DNA of 64,000 nt, taken from positions 27,291-91,290 of the forward strand of contig DASWMJ010000085.1 of the NCBI GenBank assembly GCA_036399775.1, in the 5' to 3' direction. Both the position numbers and the translations under genes were made by a program. Positions 16,524 to 26,612 of this stretch are shown here, in pieces (within the stretch, counting starts at the first letter, position 1; the number at the start of each line of letters is the position of its first letter). The DNA is from JADMIH01 sp036399775 (GTDB lineage: Bacteria; Chloroflexota; Chloroflexia; QHBQ01; JADMIH01). Below the pieces are notes generated by a model that worked only from the letters and a program-made list of their open reading frames with translations, was not told where the DNA came from and made no database searches.

Positions 16524-19500
16524 TTAGGGAGTCTGGCAAGCAGGGAAGAAGGTGTTAGCCACTATCTTCGACGCCTGTCCCCTTGTCACGTTGTTGGAGG
16601 GGCGGAAGTACGGCTTGTTGTCGCTGCCGCAAGGTTCGCCTGGCCCTCCACATGGGTAGCCTCCCATCACGTTCAGGGAGGATAGCTGCTCTATCCATAC
16701 GTAGAACGTGCTGTCCGGCTCAACGTCCGCGTACCTCTGGCCTGTGGGTGTGCCGGTTACGCCCTTAGCAGAAGCTACTATTTTGGCTAGCTGCCCCCTC
16801 GTGGCGTTGGCGTTGGGCCTGAAGTATGGCTTGCTGGGCGTGCCGCACGGCTCGGAAGGCACGGTCCCGCAGGGGTAGCCTCCCATGTGGCCCCTCATGC
16901 TCAGCCTGTTTATCCAGGCGTAGAAGGTATTGTTGGGAGGCACATCCTCATATATCTGCGCGCCTGGGTTCTCATTGAAGCCTGCCGCGTTGGAGACTAC
17001 CTTGGCTATCTGACCCCTGGTTATGTCGTTGTTGGGGCGGAATGTGCCGTCGGAGTAACCGCCCAGGATGCCCCGGCACGCAAGGCACTTGATGTTTGCG
17101 TAGAAGGTGTTGGTATTGGGCACATCCGTGAACGTTATAGCGCATGCTGTGGCTGTAGCAGCCACAGATGTACTTGTGGGTTCCCCAGGCGTGCCGCTAG
17201 GCATCGCGGTGGATGTGGAGGTGGCAGCTATGGATGTGTCAGTGGCTACACCCGTAACTGTGCCGGTAGCTGCACTTGTGGGCGTCTGCGTAGCTATAGT
17301 TGTGCCTGTGGCTATGCTGGTCGCCGAACCAATGGCTGTCGAGCTAGCCACCGTAGTCGCCGTTCGCGTAGCTGTAACGGTAGTTACGCTCGTGGGCGTG
17401 CCCGTCGTTCCGGCAGGTACGCAATTGTTCCGCAGCACGGACACATTGTCTGAGCCTGCATTTACCGCAGCTATGTCCAGTGCGCCGTCCACGTTGTAGT
17501 CACCCACTGTAAGGTCGAACGGGCTTGAGCCAGCAGGGAAGTTAGCGGGCGATCCAAATCCACCCGTGCCATTGCCGAACATGACCACCACGCCTGACGG
17601 GAAGTTCCCGGTCAGGGCAACGTCGTCACGTCCGTCCCGGTTGAAGTCTGCCACTACTATTGACGAGCCTGCGCCTTGAGCGGGGAAGCTGGTAGGCGCA
17701 CCGAAGCTACCCGTGCCGTTGCCGAGCAGAACCGACACCGTGTTCGAGCCGGAGTTCGTCACTACCAGGTCGAGGTGCCCGTCTCCATTGAATTCACCCG
17801 TCGCTATAGCGTTTGGGCTATTACCCCCTGAAAAGCTCGTAGGCGCTCCAAACCCGCCCGTGCCGTTGCCGAGCAGCACCGACACTCCACTTACGGTGCC
17901 GGTGTTAGCAACGGCCACGTCCAGGTTGTTGTCGTGGTTGAAGTCCCCCAGCGTCAGCGAGGCGGGGTCGTCCCCTGCGGGGTAGGTGGTGCCCGCTCCG
18001 AACCCGCCCGTCCCATTACCCAAGAGCACCGATATAGTGTCTCCACCCAGGTTCGCCGTCACCAGGTCAGGGTTGGTGTCGGCATTCACGTCTGCGAGCC
18101 TGATCTCGTAGGGTAAGAATGCTCCTGAAGCGTAGGGGATAGGCGAGCCGAAGCCCCCCGTCCCGTTCCCCAGGAGCACCGTAACGGCCCCGTTGGCCCC
18201 GGTGCTGGACACAACAAGGTCGGGGTTGGCGTCATGGTTCAAGTCTCCCGACACAATGGCGAGCGGCCCTTTACCTATCGTTATATTAGTGGGTGTTCCA
18301 AAGCCGCCCGTGCCGTTATTCAGCAGGATAGATATATTTTCTGATGCGTTATTCGCCGTAGCCAGGTCTGGCTTGCCGTCCCGGTTGAAATCTCCGGTAG
18401 TTATCGCGCTGGGCTGGTCCCCCACGCCGTAGTTCACGGCTGGACTGAAGCTAGGCGCGCTGCACCCGACTGCTGTTGGCGTGGCAGTCGCCGTCGGCTG
18501 CCCGCAGGTGTTCAGCAACACGGAGACGGTGCCGTTGCTCGCGCTCGTGGCGACAAGGTCGGGTTTGCCGTCGTTATTCAGGTCGCCAGCCGCCACCGAG
18601 TAGACTGTCGAGCCTACCGTGAAGTTCACAGCCGGGTTGAAGCCCCCGGTGCCGTTGCCGAGCAGCACGGACACGCTAGAAGAGAACGCGTTCGCCGTCG
18701 CCAGGTCGGGGTGGGTATCATTGTTGAAGTCCGCCGTTACGACGGTGTACGGGGTATTATCTACCGCGTAATGGGTGGCTGCCGCGAACCCACCCGTGCC
18801 GTTGCCGAGCAACACCGACACGTTGTCGGAGTTGTTGTTCGCCGTTGCCAGGTCGAGGTTATTGTCGTGGTTGAAGTCCGCGACCGTCACGTACCGGGGG
18901 TTGTCCCCAACCGCGAAGTTGGTGGGAGCGCCGAAACTGCCCGCGCCGTTGCCGAGCAGCAGGGACACCGTATCGTCGCCCGCGTTGCCTACGACCAGGT
19001 CGAGGTTGTTGTCCTCATTGAAGTCGCCTATATCTACCGAGTCGGCGTTGTTGCCCGCCGTAAAGTTCGTGCGCGCGCCGAAGCCGCCGGTGCCGTTCCC
19101 CAGCAGCACGGAGACTACGTTGGCGAAGCTGTTAGCTACCGCCAGATCGGGCTTGTTGTCCTCGTTGAAGTCGCCCACCGCGACGGACCTGGTATCGCTC
19201 TCCACTTCGTAATTAACGGCTGCACTGAAGCCGCCAGCGCCGTTGCCGAGCAAGACCGACACATTGTTGGACAGAAAGTTGGCTACCACGAGGTCGGTCT
19301 TTCCATCCACGTTGAAGTCGCCCATTGCTACGTTGGAAGGGCCGGTGCCTACGGGGTAGCTGGTGGGCGCGCCGAAGGTGCCGTTCCCATTGCCGAGCAA
19401 TATGAGCAGATTGCCGGAGTTATAGTCTGCTACGGCGAGGTCCGGGTTGCTGTCGGCGTTGAAGTTCCCTATGACTACGCCCACAGGGTTTATGCCTGCC

Positions 19501-19679
19501 GGGAAGCTGGTAGGCGCGCTGAAGCTGGGTACCGCACATGCGCCTGCCGGAATGGCGGCAGCCGATGAGCTTGTCACCAACCCCGACAAGCCCATTCCAA
19601 CGGCCAGCATGCCGAGCATGACAAAGAGCGCCCCTTTAATGGCTCTGCGCCTGGAGGAAGGCTGTAACGTACTATTCAT
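16524..19679 (-). CDS. S-layer-anchored double FG-GAP beta-propeller protein
   Basis: This 1051-residue protein begins with a signal peptide (RRRAIKGALFVMLGMLAVG). Fourteen FG-GAP/VCBS repeats of about 50 residues follow, each with a calcium-type DFNxDxxxDL loop and VSVLLGNGTGGF. They form two blocks of seven, separated by a short PTATATPTA linker, so two seven-bladed integrin-like propellers are likely. A long Thr/Ser/Ala/Pro-rich stalk (about 780-870) leads to three SLH domains (FTDVPNTNTFYANIKCL and two more, about 875-1051), each with an ITRGQxAK-like motif. SLH domains bind secondary cell-wall polymers, so this is a surface protein displaying propellers for adhesion or ligand binding. 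It is followed by a strong terminator. Confidence 0.9.
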   Translation of the reverse strand: MNSTLQPSSRRRAIKGALFVMLGMLAVGMGLSGLVTSSSAAAIPAGACAVPSFSAPTSFPAGINPVGVVIGNFNADSNPDLAVADYNSGNLLILLGNGNGTFGAPTSYPVGTGPSNVAMGDFNVDGKTDLVVANFLSNNVSVLLGNGAGGFSAAVNYEVESDTRSVAVGDFNEDNKPDLAVANSFANVVSVLLGNGTGGFGARTNFTAGNNADSVDIGDFNEDNNLDLVVGNAGDDTVSLLLGNGAGSFGAPTNFAVGDNPRYVTVADFNHDNNLDLATANNNSDNVSVLLGNGTGGFAAATHYAVDNTPYTVVTADFNNDTHPDLATANAFSSSVSVLLGNGTGGFNPAVNFTVGSTVYSVAAGDLNNDGKPDLVATSASNGTVSVLLNTCGQPTATATPTAVGCSAPSFSPAVNYGVGDQPSAITTGDFNRDGKPDLATANNASENISILLNNGTGGFGTPTNITIGKGPLAIVSGDLNHDANPDLVVSSTGANGAVTVLLGNGTGGFGSPIPYASGAFLPYEIRLADVNADTNPDLVTANLGGDTISVLLGNGTGGFGAGTTYPAGDDPASLTLGDFNHDNNLDVAVANTGTVSGVSVLLGNGTGGFGAPTSFSGGNSPNAIATGEFNGDGHLDLVVTNSGSNTVSVLLGNGTGSFGAPTSFPAQGAGSSIVVADFNRDGRDDVALTGNFPSGVVVMFGNGTGGFGSPANFPAGSSPFDLTVGDYNVDGALDIAAVNAGSDNVSVLRNNCVPAGTTGTPTSVTTVTATRTATTVASSTAIGSATSIATGTTIATQTPTSAATGTVTGVATDTSIAATSTSTAMPSGTPGEPTSTSVAATATACAITFTDVPNTNTFYANIKCLACRGILGGYSDGTFRPNNDITRGQIAKVVSNAAGFNENPGAQIYEDVPPNNTFYAWINRLSMRGHMGGYPCGTVPSEPCGTPSKPYFRPNANATRGQLAKIVASAKGVTGTPTGQRYADVEPDSTFYVWIEQLSSLNVMGGYPCGGPGEPCGSDNKPYFRPSNNVTRGQASKIVANTFFPACQTP

Positions 19680-19793
19680 CGAATCTCCTTTACGGTATTA
19701 GAAATGCGGGAGGCACGGTTTAAGGCAGTATGCTCGCATACACCCAGCTTAAATACGGGGGCGGTTACAGTGTCTTCTCATGCAAAACGAGTA

Positions 19794-20909
19794 TCAATGG
19801 CAAGTCCCACTGCCGGAGTCGGTGAATCTTCCGCGCTCTGTAGCTATAAACTCCCATTGGTAGCTGCTTGCGTTCAAGGTAAGTTTCAGGACGCCGTAGG
19901 CTTTGTCGCTGGCGGCTTCCCGGTTCGCGTTGGGTTTCTCGATATCGTACAGACTCTTGCCGCCCGTGCCCACCACGAACTGGCGAATGCCTCTTGCCGG
20001 ATCTGCTTTGCCTGCGGGGTCCTGGGGTGTGTATCGCTGGTAGTTGTGGTCGTGCCCTGACATCACAATCTCCGCACCCGCACCGTATAGCGCCTGCCAG
20101 AGTGGGCTTATCTCCTGGTTGTTGTCGTGTTTGCCCGAAGTGAAGCGTGGGTGGTGCCAGTAAGCCAGCGTACAGTGAGCCGGGTTCGCCGCCAGGTCAT
20201 CCTTGAGCCACCGCACCTGCTTAGAGTCCTCCCCGCAACCGCCGATGGACTTGCAATTGCTGTTGAGGACCACGATATGCCACGCGCCCAGGTCGTAGCT
20301 GTAGTACCCCTCTCCTTGCTTGCCCACGACCTCACCGAAATAGCTGAAGTAAGATTTGGCATCCGAAGTCCGGTAGTCGTGGTTGCCCGGCGCGGGCCGC
20401 GTGCGCGCCTTGTGACGGCCCCAGGTCGGCTCGTAGCATTCTTTGTACTCGCTTGAGCTCCCCTCGTCGTAGGCATTGTCGCCAAGCGTAAAGACCGTCC
20501 CGGCGATGCCGTCAAGCAGTTTAGCCGTCTTCTCGTCCTGGTCGGAGTCGCACGATGCTATATCTCCCGCTCCCACCAGCACCGCACTTTCCTCGCCCGT
20601 TGGCGCAAGGGTTGGCGTGGGGTCAGATGCGGTATCTCCCCTCTCCGGGGTATCTGTTTGCTTAGGCCTCGGAGTATTTGCTGCCGCCGCAGTTGGCCGG
20701 GCAGTATCCTCCGGCGCAGCATCTTGCGTGGTTCTCGCAGGCGTGTCCGGTGTGGCTACGGCTTCCCGCGCGGCTGGGGGGCCAGGTGTGGGAGCTTGCG
20801 GCAAGCCGGAGAGGCTGGACGATGAGCAGGCCGCCAGCAACGTGACTGCCGCGCACGCAAGGCATATTTTGGCGGCTCTTGCCGCTGCTGGTAGTAGTTG
20901 AGTTGGCAT
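19794..20909 (-). CDS. Secreted lipoprotein metallophosphoesterase (purple acid phosphatase-like)
   Basis: This 371-residue protein has a lipoprotein signal with lipobox LLAACSSSS (Cys at about 28), a Pro/Thr-rich linker to about residue 105, then a calcineurin-like phosphoesterase domain: GAGDIASCD, TLGDNAYDEG, APGNHDYRT, YWHHPRFTSG and MSGHDHNYQRY, giving all the usual metal ligands. It should be an extracellular, membrane-anchored phosphatase acting on phosphomonoesters or diesters. It lies 114 bp upstream of the S-layer protein gene on the same strand, and 90 bp downstream of the envelope cluster. GGAGATG precedes the ATG at 20909. Confidence 0.88.
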   Translation of the reverse strand: MPTQLLPAAARAAKICLACAAVTLLAACSSSSLSGLPQAPTPGPPAAREAVATPDTPARTTQDAAPEDTARPTAAAANTPRPKQTDTPERGDTASDPTPTLAPTGEESAVLVGAGDIASCDSDQDEKTAKLLDGIAGTVFTLGDNAYDEGSSSEYKECYEPTWGRHKARTRPAPGNHDYRTSDAKSYFSYFGEVVGKQGEGYYSYDLGAWHIVVLNSNCKSIGGCGEDSKQVRWLKDDLAANPAHCTLAYWHHPRFTSGKHDNNQEISPLWQALYGAGAEIVMSGHDHNYQRYTPQDPAGKADPARGIRQFVVGTGGKSLYDIEKPNANREAASDKAYGVLKLTLNASSYQWEFIATERGRFTDSGSGTCH

Positions 20910-20999
20910 CTCATCTCCTTATCCATGACGTCTGCTGAGCAAAGACGAGACTCTTATGGCCTGGTTATAAGTAACAGGCAAGGAAAGTGCGCCGCGATC

Positions 21000-23444
21000 T
21001 CAACCCGGCTGAGCGGCAACCGCAAGTCTTGTGGGCCGCGTTGCTACCCTCGTGTTGAGGAGGTGGGCGCATTCTTCCTCGGCCATCTCCAAGAGTGCCT
21101 GAGTGGACCGGCGACGCTCCGGGAAGAGTGTGCTGAGGTGGACGTGCCGCACAAGCGTAAGGGCGGTGTATACCTTTATGGCGTGGCGGACGCCTTCTCC
21201 GTGAAGCTCGATGAACCTCTCCTCGAAAGCCTCTTCCTGGTGCCTCAAAGCATGGGGGTCGCCCAGCGAGCGGATGCTCTGCTCTCTCATGTGCCCCAGG
21301 AAGTTGCCCGCGTCCAGCGCGGGGTCGCCTTCGCAGTAGAGGTCGAAGTCCAGCAAGTAGAGGCGATCTCCGTCCACTATTACCTGGTCGGCGTAAAAGT
21401 CTCGGTGGATGCCCGTGCGTGCGGACCTCGGAAGGGATGCTCCTATCCGGTCGCAGGCGTTGAGCAGCCGTTCGATACGTTGTGCCCAACCAGGTTCTCC
21501 CTGGGCAACGATGGGCAGGCGCTCGTGCAGGATGCGTAACTCATCCCTCATGGTGTGGCGGCGCTCCGGCCTCACGCCGGCATTGTGCAGCTTATGGAGG
21601 GCGGATGCTATTCGCCCTGCGAGCGCCTCACCGCCAGGTTCCGGGAGGAGTCGCGTTGCCGGGCTGCCCTCTACTTTGCGGTGGAGCCACATCTGGAACT
21701 CCGGCACGACCCCAACCGGCTCCGGTACCGACGATATGCCGTCCGCGCTGTCGTCCCTGAAGCCTGCTTGCCACAGGGCGGATACAGTTTGATACGTGGA
21801 CTTGTCGAGGCCGCGCGCCCGCGCCTTCCCTACCAGGGTTATCAACTCGGCGGGAGCGCCCGGCTTCTCGATTGCCACGTCGTACTCGACCAGGCAGCGC
21901 CTTCCCGGTTTGTGCCTCACCACGCGAATATCAAGAATAGAGAGTTGGCCCGTGGGTCCGGCGAGCCGCGAGAGGCGACGCCTGAACTGCATATGAACGT
22001 CGAGCGGGTTGAGCGCCTGCGCCATGAAAGGCATCGTCGGGTCGGCGGCAACATTGAACGGGTCTATAACCGGCACGCTCGAAAGCGTGGCGCGCTCTAG
22101 TTGTGGCAGCGCATGCTCTCGTGTCTGTGCCAGGTTGAAACTACGCTTTACAAAGGAAGACTCGACTCGCTCCATTATCGCCTCGGCCCGCGCTATGGTA
22201 GCCTCTATGCCTTGCGGCCAATCTCTCTGTAGGTTGCGAAAGGGGTGTGGGGCCAGCTTTAGCAGCCCTGCCGCCGTGTACAACCCAACACGCTCATATG
22301 GAGAGTGCCTCGTCGCGGAGGCGTAGCCTTCCAGCAAAGCGTGACTCAGGGGCGCTACCCGGTCGGATGGCACGTTCCGGCGCAGCGCACCTCGCTCAAG
22401 GTGAGCTGTGAATAGCCCCAAATCCGCCGCCGGGTCGCCCGCGGAAGCCGCATCGAAGTCGAGGATCACCACGCTATCGCCGTCAAGTAGCACCTGCTTG
22501 GCGTAGAAGTCGCCGTGAATGGGTGAATACAGGGGCGGCTCCTGCATCAACATGCCCGCGAGTTTCCTGGCGAGACCCTGGATGCGCCCGGCGAGATGCG
22601 GGCACAGGAACGAGAGGCCAGCCGCCACCGAAAGGAGCGTGGACGCCTCGGCCTCTCGCGTGAGGGGTGCCAGCTTTGCCACAGGCTGAGAGTGCCCTTC
22701 CGCCAGCGCAACCCCAACGCGCCTCACTGCGGCCAGGTCAAGACTGCGATCAGATAGGGCTTCGCTCAGCAGGCGGCCCTGCATCCACTCGAAGGCCAGG
22801 ATGTTGTGCCGGTCGGAATGGCCCACGCGCCTGGGCACGTTCAGCAGGTCGCGTGACTTAAACGCTCGCACGTTGGCCTTTGCCTCCTGGTAACCCGTCT
22901 CCGTATAAAGTTTGAGCACAGCCGCAGGACCGTCCTCGGTCACCAATTGCGTGACGTAGCGCCGTTCGGGCTTGTACCGGATGCTGCGTATAGTGCCTTC
23001 CCACAGGTCTGGGCGATTAGAAAAAATGCGGCGCAATAGAGCTTGCCAGGCACTCTCATTTCCTAGACGCGCGAGCGTCTTAAGCTCACTGTCGTTGGGG
23101 AAGATTGAGACAGTTATTGAGTGCTTATCGAGCACGATGCGCCCCGGCCCAAGTGGGCTTGCTACACTGGCTTGTTCTCGTGCCTTATCCAGTTGGTCCC
23201 TGGCGTCGGCCCGGTGCCCCTTGGCGTAGGCCGCTACCTTCACACCATCTATTTCCAGCGCATACCCGACCAGGCAATTCATACCGGGTTTATACCTGAT
23301 ATAGGCAGGGTGGGCCGCGCTCAGTCCGCTATCCGGCAGGCGCGATCTCAAGGCAGCCAGGAACGCATCGGGGTCGAGTAATACGCCCAGGCCCGGTATC
23401 GCGGTGTCCCGCCCGACAAGGTCGGCATCATAGGTTGAAAGCAC
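21000..23444 (-). CDS. Double aminoglycoside-phosphotransferase-fold kinase
   Basis: From GTG 23444 (AGGAG 8 nt upstream) the protein has about 814 residues; an ATG at 23555 lies inside the preceding gene and is less likely. It contains two complete APH/choline-kinase-like domains in tandem. Domain 1 shows HGDFYAKQVLLDGD and ILDFDAASAGDPAADLG, domain 2 HRDFYADQVIVDGD and LLDFDLYCEGDPALDAGNF, so both keep the catalytic HxD and metal-binding DFD. A preceding MAEEE-like beta region also occurs twice (YKPGMNCLVGYAL and HKPGRRCLVEYDV). It is last in the glycosyltransferase-ABC operon, so its substrate may be a sugar or lipid of that pathway rather than an antibiotic. Confidence 0.82.
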   Translation of the reverse strand: MLSTYDADLVGRDTAIPGLGVLLDPDAFLAALRSRLPDSGLSAAHPAYIRYKPGMNCLVGYALEIDGVKVAAYAKGHRADARDQLDKAREQASVASPLGPGRIVLDKHSITVSIFPNDSELKTLARLGNESAWQALLRRIFSNRPDLWEGTIRSIRYKPERRYVTQLVTEDGPAAVLKLYTETGYQEAKANVRAFKSRDLLNVPRRVGHSDRHNILAFEWMQGRLLSEALSDRSLDLAAVRRVGVALAEGHSQPVAKLAPLTREAEASTLLSVAAGLSFLCPHLAGRIQGLARKLAGMLMQEPPLYSPIHGDFYAKQVLLDGDSVVILDFDAASAGDPAADLGLFTAHLERGALRRNVPSDRVAPLSHALLEGYASATRHSPYERVGLYTAAGLLKLAPHPFRNLQRDWPQGIEATIARAEAIMERVESSFVKRSFNLAQTREHALPQLERATLSSVPVIDPFNVAADPTMPFMAQALNPLDVHMQFRRRLSRLAGPTGQLSILDIRVVRHKPGRRCLVEYDVAIEKPGAPAELITLVGKARARGLDKSTYQTVSALWQAGFRDDSADGISSVPEPVGVVPEFQMWLHRKVEGSPATRLLPEPGGEALAGRIASALHKLHNAGVRPERRHTMRDELRILHERLPIVAQGEPGWAQRIERLLNACDRIGASLPRSARTGIHRDFYADQVIVDGDRLYLLDFDLYCEGDPALDAGNFLGHMREQSIRSLGDPHALRHQEEAFEERFIELHGEGVRHAIKVYTALTLVRHVHLSTLFPERRRSTQALLEMAEEECAHLLNTRVATRPTRLAVAAQPG

Positions 23445-23499
23445 GCTTATTTCTCCTGTCGCGCCCTGTTCCGGGCATTCTAATCCAATAGTCGGGTGC

Positions 23500-26400
23500 C
23501 TATCGCCATAGCCACACGGTATCGTCGGCTGTGCTGGTGGCGAGGGTTTTGCCATCGGGCGACCAGGCGACGGTAAGCACCATCGCTGCCGGGTGGGTCA
23601 GGACTGCGGCGGACGTGCCGTCCGGGTTCCATAGCCTGGCCGTCCTGTCACCCGCCGACGCGAGCGTGCTGCCATCGGGCGACCACGCGACGCTGTTTAC
23701 AAATTCGGTGTGCCCGGAGAGGGTAGCCAGGGCATCGCCGGACGCGCTCCACAAGCGCACGGTCTTGTCGTTGGACCCGGACGCCAGTATCTTGCCGTCG
23801 GGCGACCACGCCAGGCAGTAGACTTCGCTATCGTGCCCGTACAGCGTCTTTATAAGCGTGCCGTCGGCTCGCCACAGGCGCACGCTCCTGTCGTTGGAGC
23901 CTGCCGCCAGGGTCGAGCCGTCCGGCGACCAGCGCAGGCTCGTAATCGCGTTGGCCCCACCCTGTAGATAGGTTACCTTCTCGCTATAGGGACCCCACAA
24001 GAAGAGGTCTAGCCCGGTAGAGACGGAAGCCAGCGTCTTGCCGTCGGGCATCCATGCGAAGCTGGACGATAGGCCGCTATCGTGCTCAAGCAGCGCGACG
24101 GGCTTGCCTTCCGCGCTCCACAGCCGCACCGTCCTGTCCGCGCCGCCCGATGCCAGGGTCTGCCCGTCGGGCGACCATGATACGTTGAATACCTCTGCCT
24201 TGTGGCCTTTGAGGGTTGCTACCTTCCCGGTTTGCGTGTCCAGGATGCGCACGGACCTATCCATAGAGCCGAGCGCAAGCCTCCGGTTGTCGGGTGACCA
24301 TGCAGTCGCGACTACGCCGGTTAGCTCGCCGGAGAAAGTGACGACGCTTCTACCCTCTATGGTCGTGCTGCCCATACGGGCTTGTGCCGTCTCGATGGGC
24401 GGCACGGCGGCGACCTGCGTGGGGAGGATTATGCTTGTGATAGGAGTATTCTGTGCCGGTGTGCTCGGCACAGACACCGTTTTTGCCCCGAGCACGCCTA
24501 CGCCCGTGCCTGTCGCAACGGCAAGCACCACAACGGCTGCCAGTATAGCCCCCAGGCCACCAGCCAGTGTCCATCGCCTGCTTAGATGCCGGGGGTTGGC
24601 CGTTTGCGAAACGTAAGGAGGCAATGCGGCCAACACTTCTGCATCCTGTGTAGGCGGATTCAGGCTCTTCTCTTTGTCACCATCCTGGCCGTCAGGCCAT
24701 GCCGTATCATGCCTGCCTGAAAGCTCCAATGTAGCCAGCACGATCTGGTGCTCTTTCCGAGTTGTTCTTGTTGAAGGTACCATGTGATGCACCCCATCTT
24801 CCCTGGCGGTGGTCTTCACGGTGTATATTTGCCGGTGGAGGCGACCACCCTTTAGCAATTCGTTGTAAGAGCCTTGCTCGACGATGCGGCCATTCTCCAG
24901 GACCATGACCGTATCCGCGAATTGGGCGTGGGCCAATTTGTGCGTGATGAGAAAGGTCGTGCGCCCAACCATTAGGCGTTGAAGGGCCTCCATCACGGCC
25001 CGCTCGTTCTCTTCATCAAGTCCGGTGGTCGGCTCGTCCAGTATCAAGATTGGCGCACGGCGTATCGCGGCGCGGGCTATGGCTATGCGCTGGCGCTGGC
25101 CGTTCGAGAGGGTCGAGCCACGCTCGCCCAATATCGTATCGTAGCCTTCCGGTAGCGCCTCGATGAAATCGTGGGCGTTGGCGAGGCGGGCGGCAGCTAT
25201 TATCTCTTCATCGGTGGCTTGGGGCGCTCCGTAAGCGATGTTGTCGCGTGCGCTTGCCGCGAAGAGGACAGTATCCTGCATTACCACCCCGACCTGAGCG
25301 CGCAGGGAATCGAGCGTGTAGTCGCGTATATCACGCCCATCAATTTTGACCGACCCGGTAGAGGGGTCATACAGACGCAAGATCATGCCTACGAGCGTGG
25401 ACTTGCCGTTACCCGAAGGGCCGACCAGGGCGACGCACCGGCCCGGCTCTATATTGAGGTTGATGTCCCGCAAGACCGGGTGGCCCGGCTCGTATGCGAA
25501 GCTGACGTTCTCGAACGCGACGGCTCCACGCAAAGCAGGTGCGGGCCTTGCATTGGGCAGGTCTTGCACGTCAGGCTCACGGTCAAGGAGGTCCAGCACG
25601 CGCTCACCCGCGGCGGTGGCCTTCGCCAGCCTGCCCGTGTACTTGGCGAAGTCGCGCACGGGTTTGAAGGCATTTTTCAGGTAAGTGAGGAATACCAGCA
25701 GGTCGCCCGGCGTGAGTGACTTGTTCATCACGAGGGTAGCACCGTACCACAGCACGAGGCCGGTAGAGACGGCTATCAGCACGTCAACCGTGCGCTCAAG
25801 GCTGGCCGACAGCTTACTGGCCTTCGCGTCCTGCTTGAGACTCTCTTTATTCTGGCTGAAGAAGGAGGCAGACAGGATATTTTCAAGGGAGAGCGCCTGC
25901 ACTATCTTGATAGCGCCCAACGACTCCGAGGCGGTAGCGGCCATAGCGCCTTCCCGCTTGCGCTGTTTGCGGGCGGCGTCCTGGATGCGCTTGGTCAGGC
26001 GCATGGTTGAGAGCCAGAAGAGAGGCACCGTCACCAGCGCGAGCAGGGTAAGCTGCCAGTTGAGCCACGCCATCAAGCCTACCATGCCAAGCAGTATCAA
26101 CCCGTGAGCGACGAGCGGCAGAAGGGCTGTAATAGCCACATCCTTCAATTGGCTCACGTCGCTGATTACACGCACGACCAGGTCGCCACCCCGCGCCTTT
26201 GTGTGGAAGGAGAGAGATAGACGCTGCATATGTGCGTAAAGATCGCTACGCACGCGGGTCAGCACGCGGTTGCCCACCATCGCAAAGCCGACTGTATTTA
26301 TGTACGCGGCAAGCGCCCTGAGCGCGGTAATAGCGACGACCGCCACGGCAGATGCTATCAGGAGCGTGGAGGGGTCGAGCTTATCGAGAAAAGGCACACC

Positions 26401-26610
26401 GGAGGGATTACTGGCAGGGTTGCTTGCGAGCACGCTGTCAAACACGAACTTCAACGGCCAGGGTTCGAGCAGGCGCAGCCCTACCTCCGCGAGCAGGGCG
26501 AGCAGCGAAGTAGCTATCAGCCTGCGCTCTTTGCGTAGGTGCGGCCAGAACCGCCGGGCGATGCGCGACAGGCCCGGTATGCTCTTGGTAAGCGCTTCGT
26601 TATGTGCCAC
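23500..26610 (-). CDS. ABC exporter fused through an extra TM helix to a WD40 propeller
   Basis: 1036 residues. Residues 1-340 are a six-TM type IV exporter domain. Residues 360-590 are an NBD with Walker A GPSGNGKST (397-405), signature LSNGQ (501-505, Asn for Gly), Walker B ILILDEPT (D525, E526) and the switch ITH. A hydrophilic linker (600-680) and one additional TM helix (about 682-708) follow, and then seven WD40 repeats (about 755-1036; TLASGGADRTVRLW and similar), enough for one closed propeller. If the NBD is cytoplasmic, the propeller faces outside. The start lies 2 bp after the glycosyltransferase gene stop. The exporter probably flips a glycolipid made by the upstream enzymes. The WD40 fusion is unusual. 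Confidence 0.9.
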   Translation of the reverse strand: MAHNEALTKSIPGLSRIARRFWPHLRKERRLIATSLLALLAEVGLRLLEPWPLKFVFDSVLASNPASNPSGVPFLDKLDPSTLLIASAVAVVAITALRALAAYINTVGFAMVGNRVLTRVRSDLYAHMQRLSLSFHTKARGGDLVVRVISDVSQLKDVAITALLPLVAHGLILLGMVGLMAWLNWQLTLLALVTVPLFWLSTMRLTKRIQDAARKQRKREGAMAATASESLGAIKIVQALSLENILSASFFSQNKESLKQDAKASKLSASLERTVDVLIAVSTGLVLWYGATLVMNKSLTPGDLLVFLTYLKNAFKPVRDFAKYTGRLAKATAAGERVLDLLDREPDVQDLPNARPAPALRGAVAFENVSFAYEPGHPVLRDINLNIEPGRCVALVGPSGNGKSTLVGMILRLYDPSTGSVKIDGRDIRDYTLDSLRAQVGVVMQDTVLFAASARDNIAYGAPQATDEEIIAAARLANAHDFIEALPEGYDTILGERGSTLSNGQRQRIAIARAAIRRAPILILDEPTTGLDEENERAVMEALQRLMVGRTTFLITHKLAHAQFADTVMVLENGRIVEQGSYNELLKGGRLHRQIYTVKTTAREDGVHHMVPSTRTTRKEHQIVLATLELSGRHDTAWPDGQDGDKEKSLNPPTQDAEVLAALPPYVSQTANPRHLSRRWTLAGGLGAILAAVVVLAVATGTGVGVLGAKTVSVPSTPAQNTPITSIILPTQVAAVPPIETAQARMGSTTIEGRSVVTFSGELTGVVATAWSPDNRRLALGSMDRSVRILDTQTGKVATLKGHKAEVFNVSWSPDGQTLASGGADRTVRLWSAEGKPVALLEHDSGLSSSFAWMPDGKTLASVSTGLDLFLWGPYSEKVTYLQGGANAITSLRWSPDGSTLAAGSNDRSVRLWRADGTLIKTLYGHDSEVYCLAWSPDGKILASGSNDKTVRLWSASGDALATLSGHTEFVNSVAWSPDGSTLASAGDRTARLWNPDGTSAAVLTHPAAMVLTVAWSPDGKTLATSTADDTVWLWR

Positions 26611-26612
26611 CT

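Noticed and set aside
16524..19679. Evenly spaced DNA repeats over 3 kb as CRISPR or satellite DNA
   Set aside because: They are the codons of FG-GAP blades in one open minus-strand gene; plus-strand frames there are shadows.
21000..23444. Aminoglycoside resistance gene
   Set aside because: The APH fold is clear, but two domains and an envelope operon argue for a metabolic kinase; resistance cannot be claimed.
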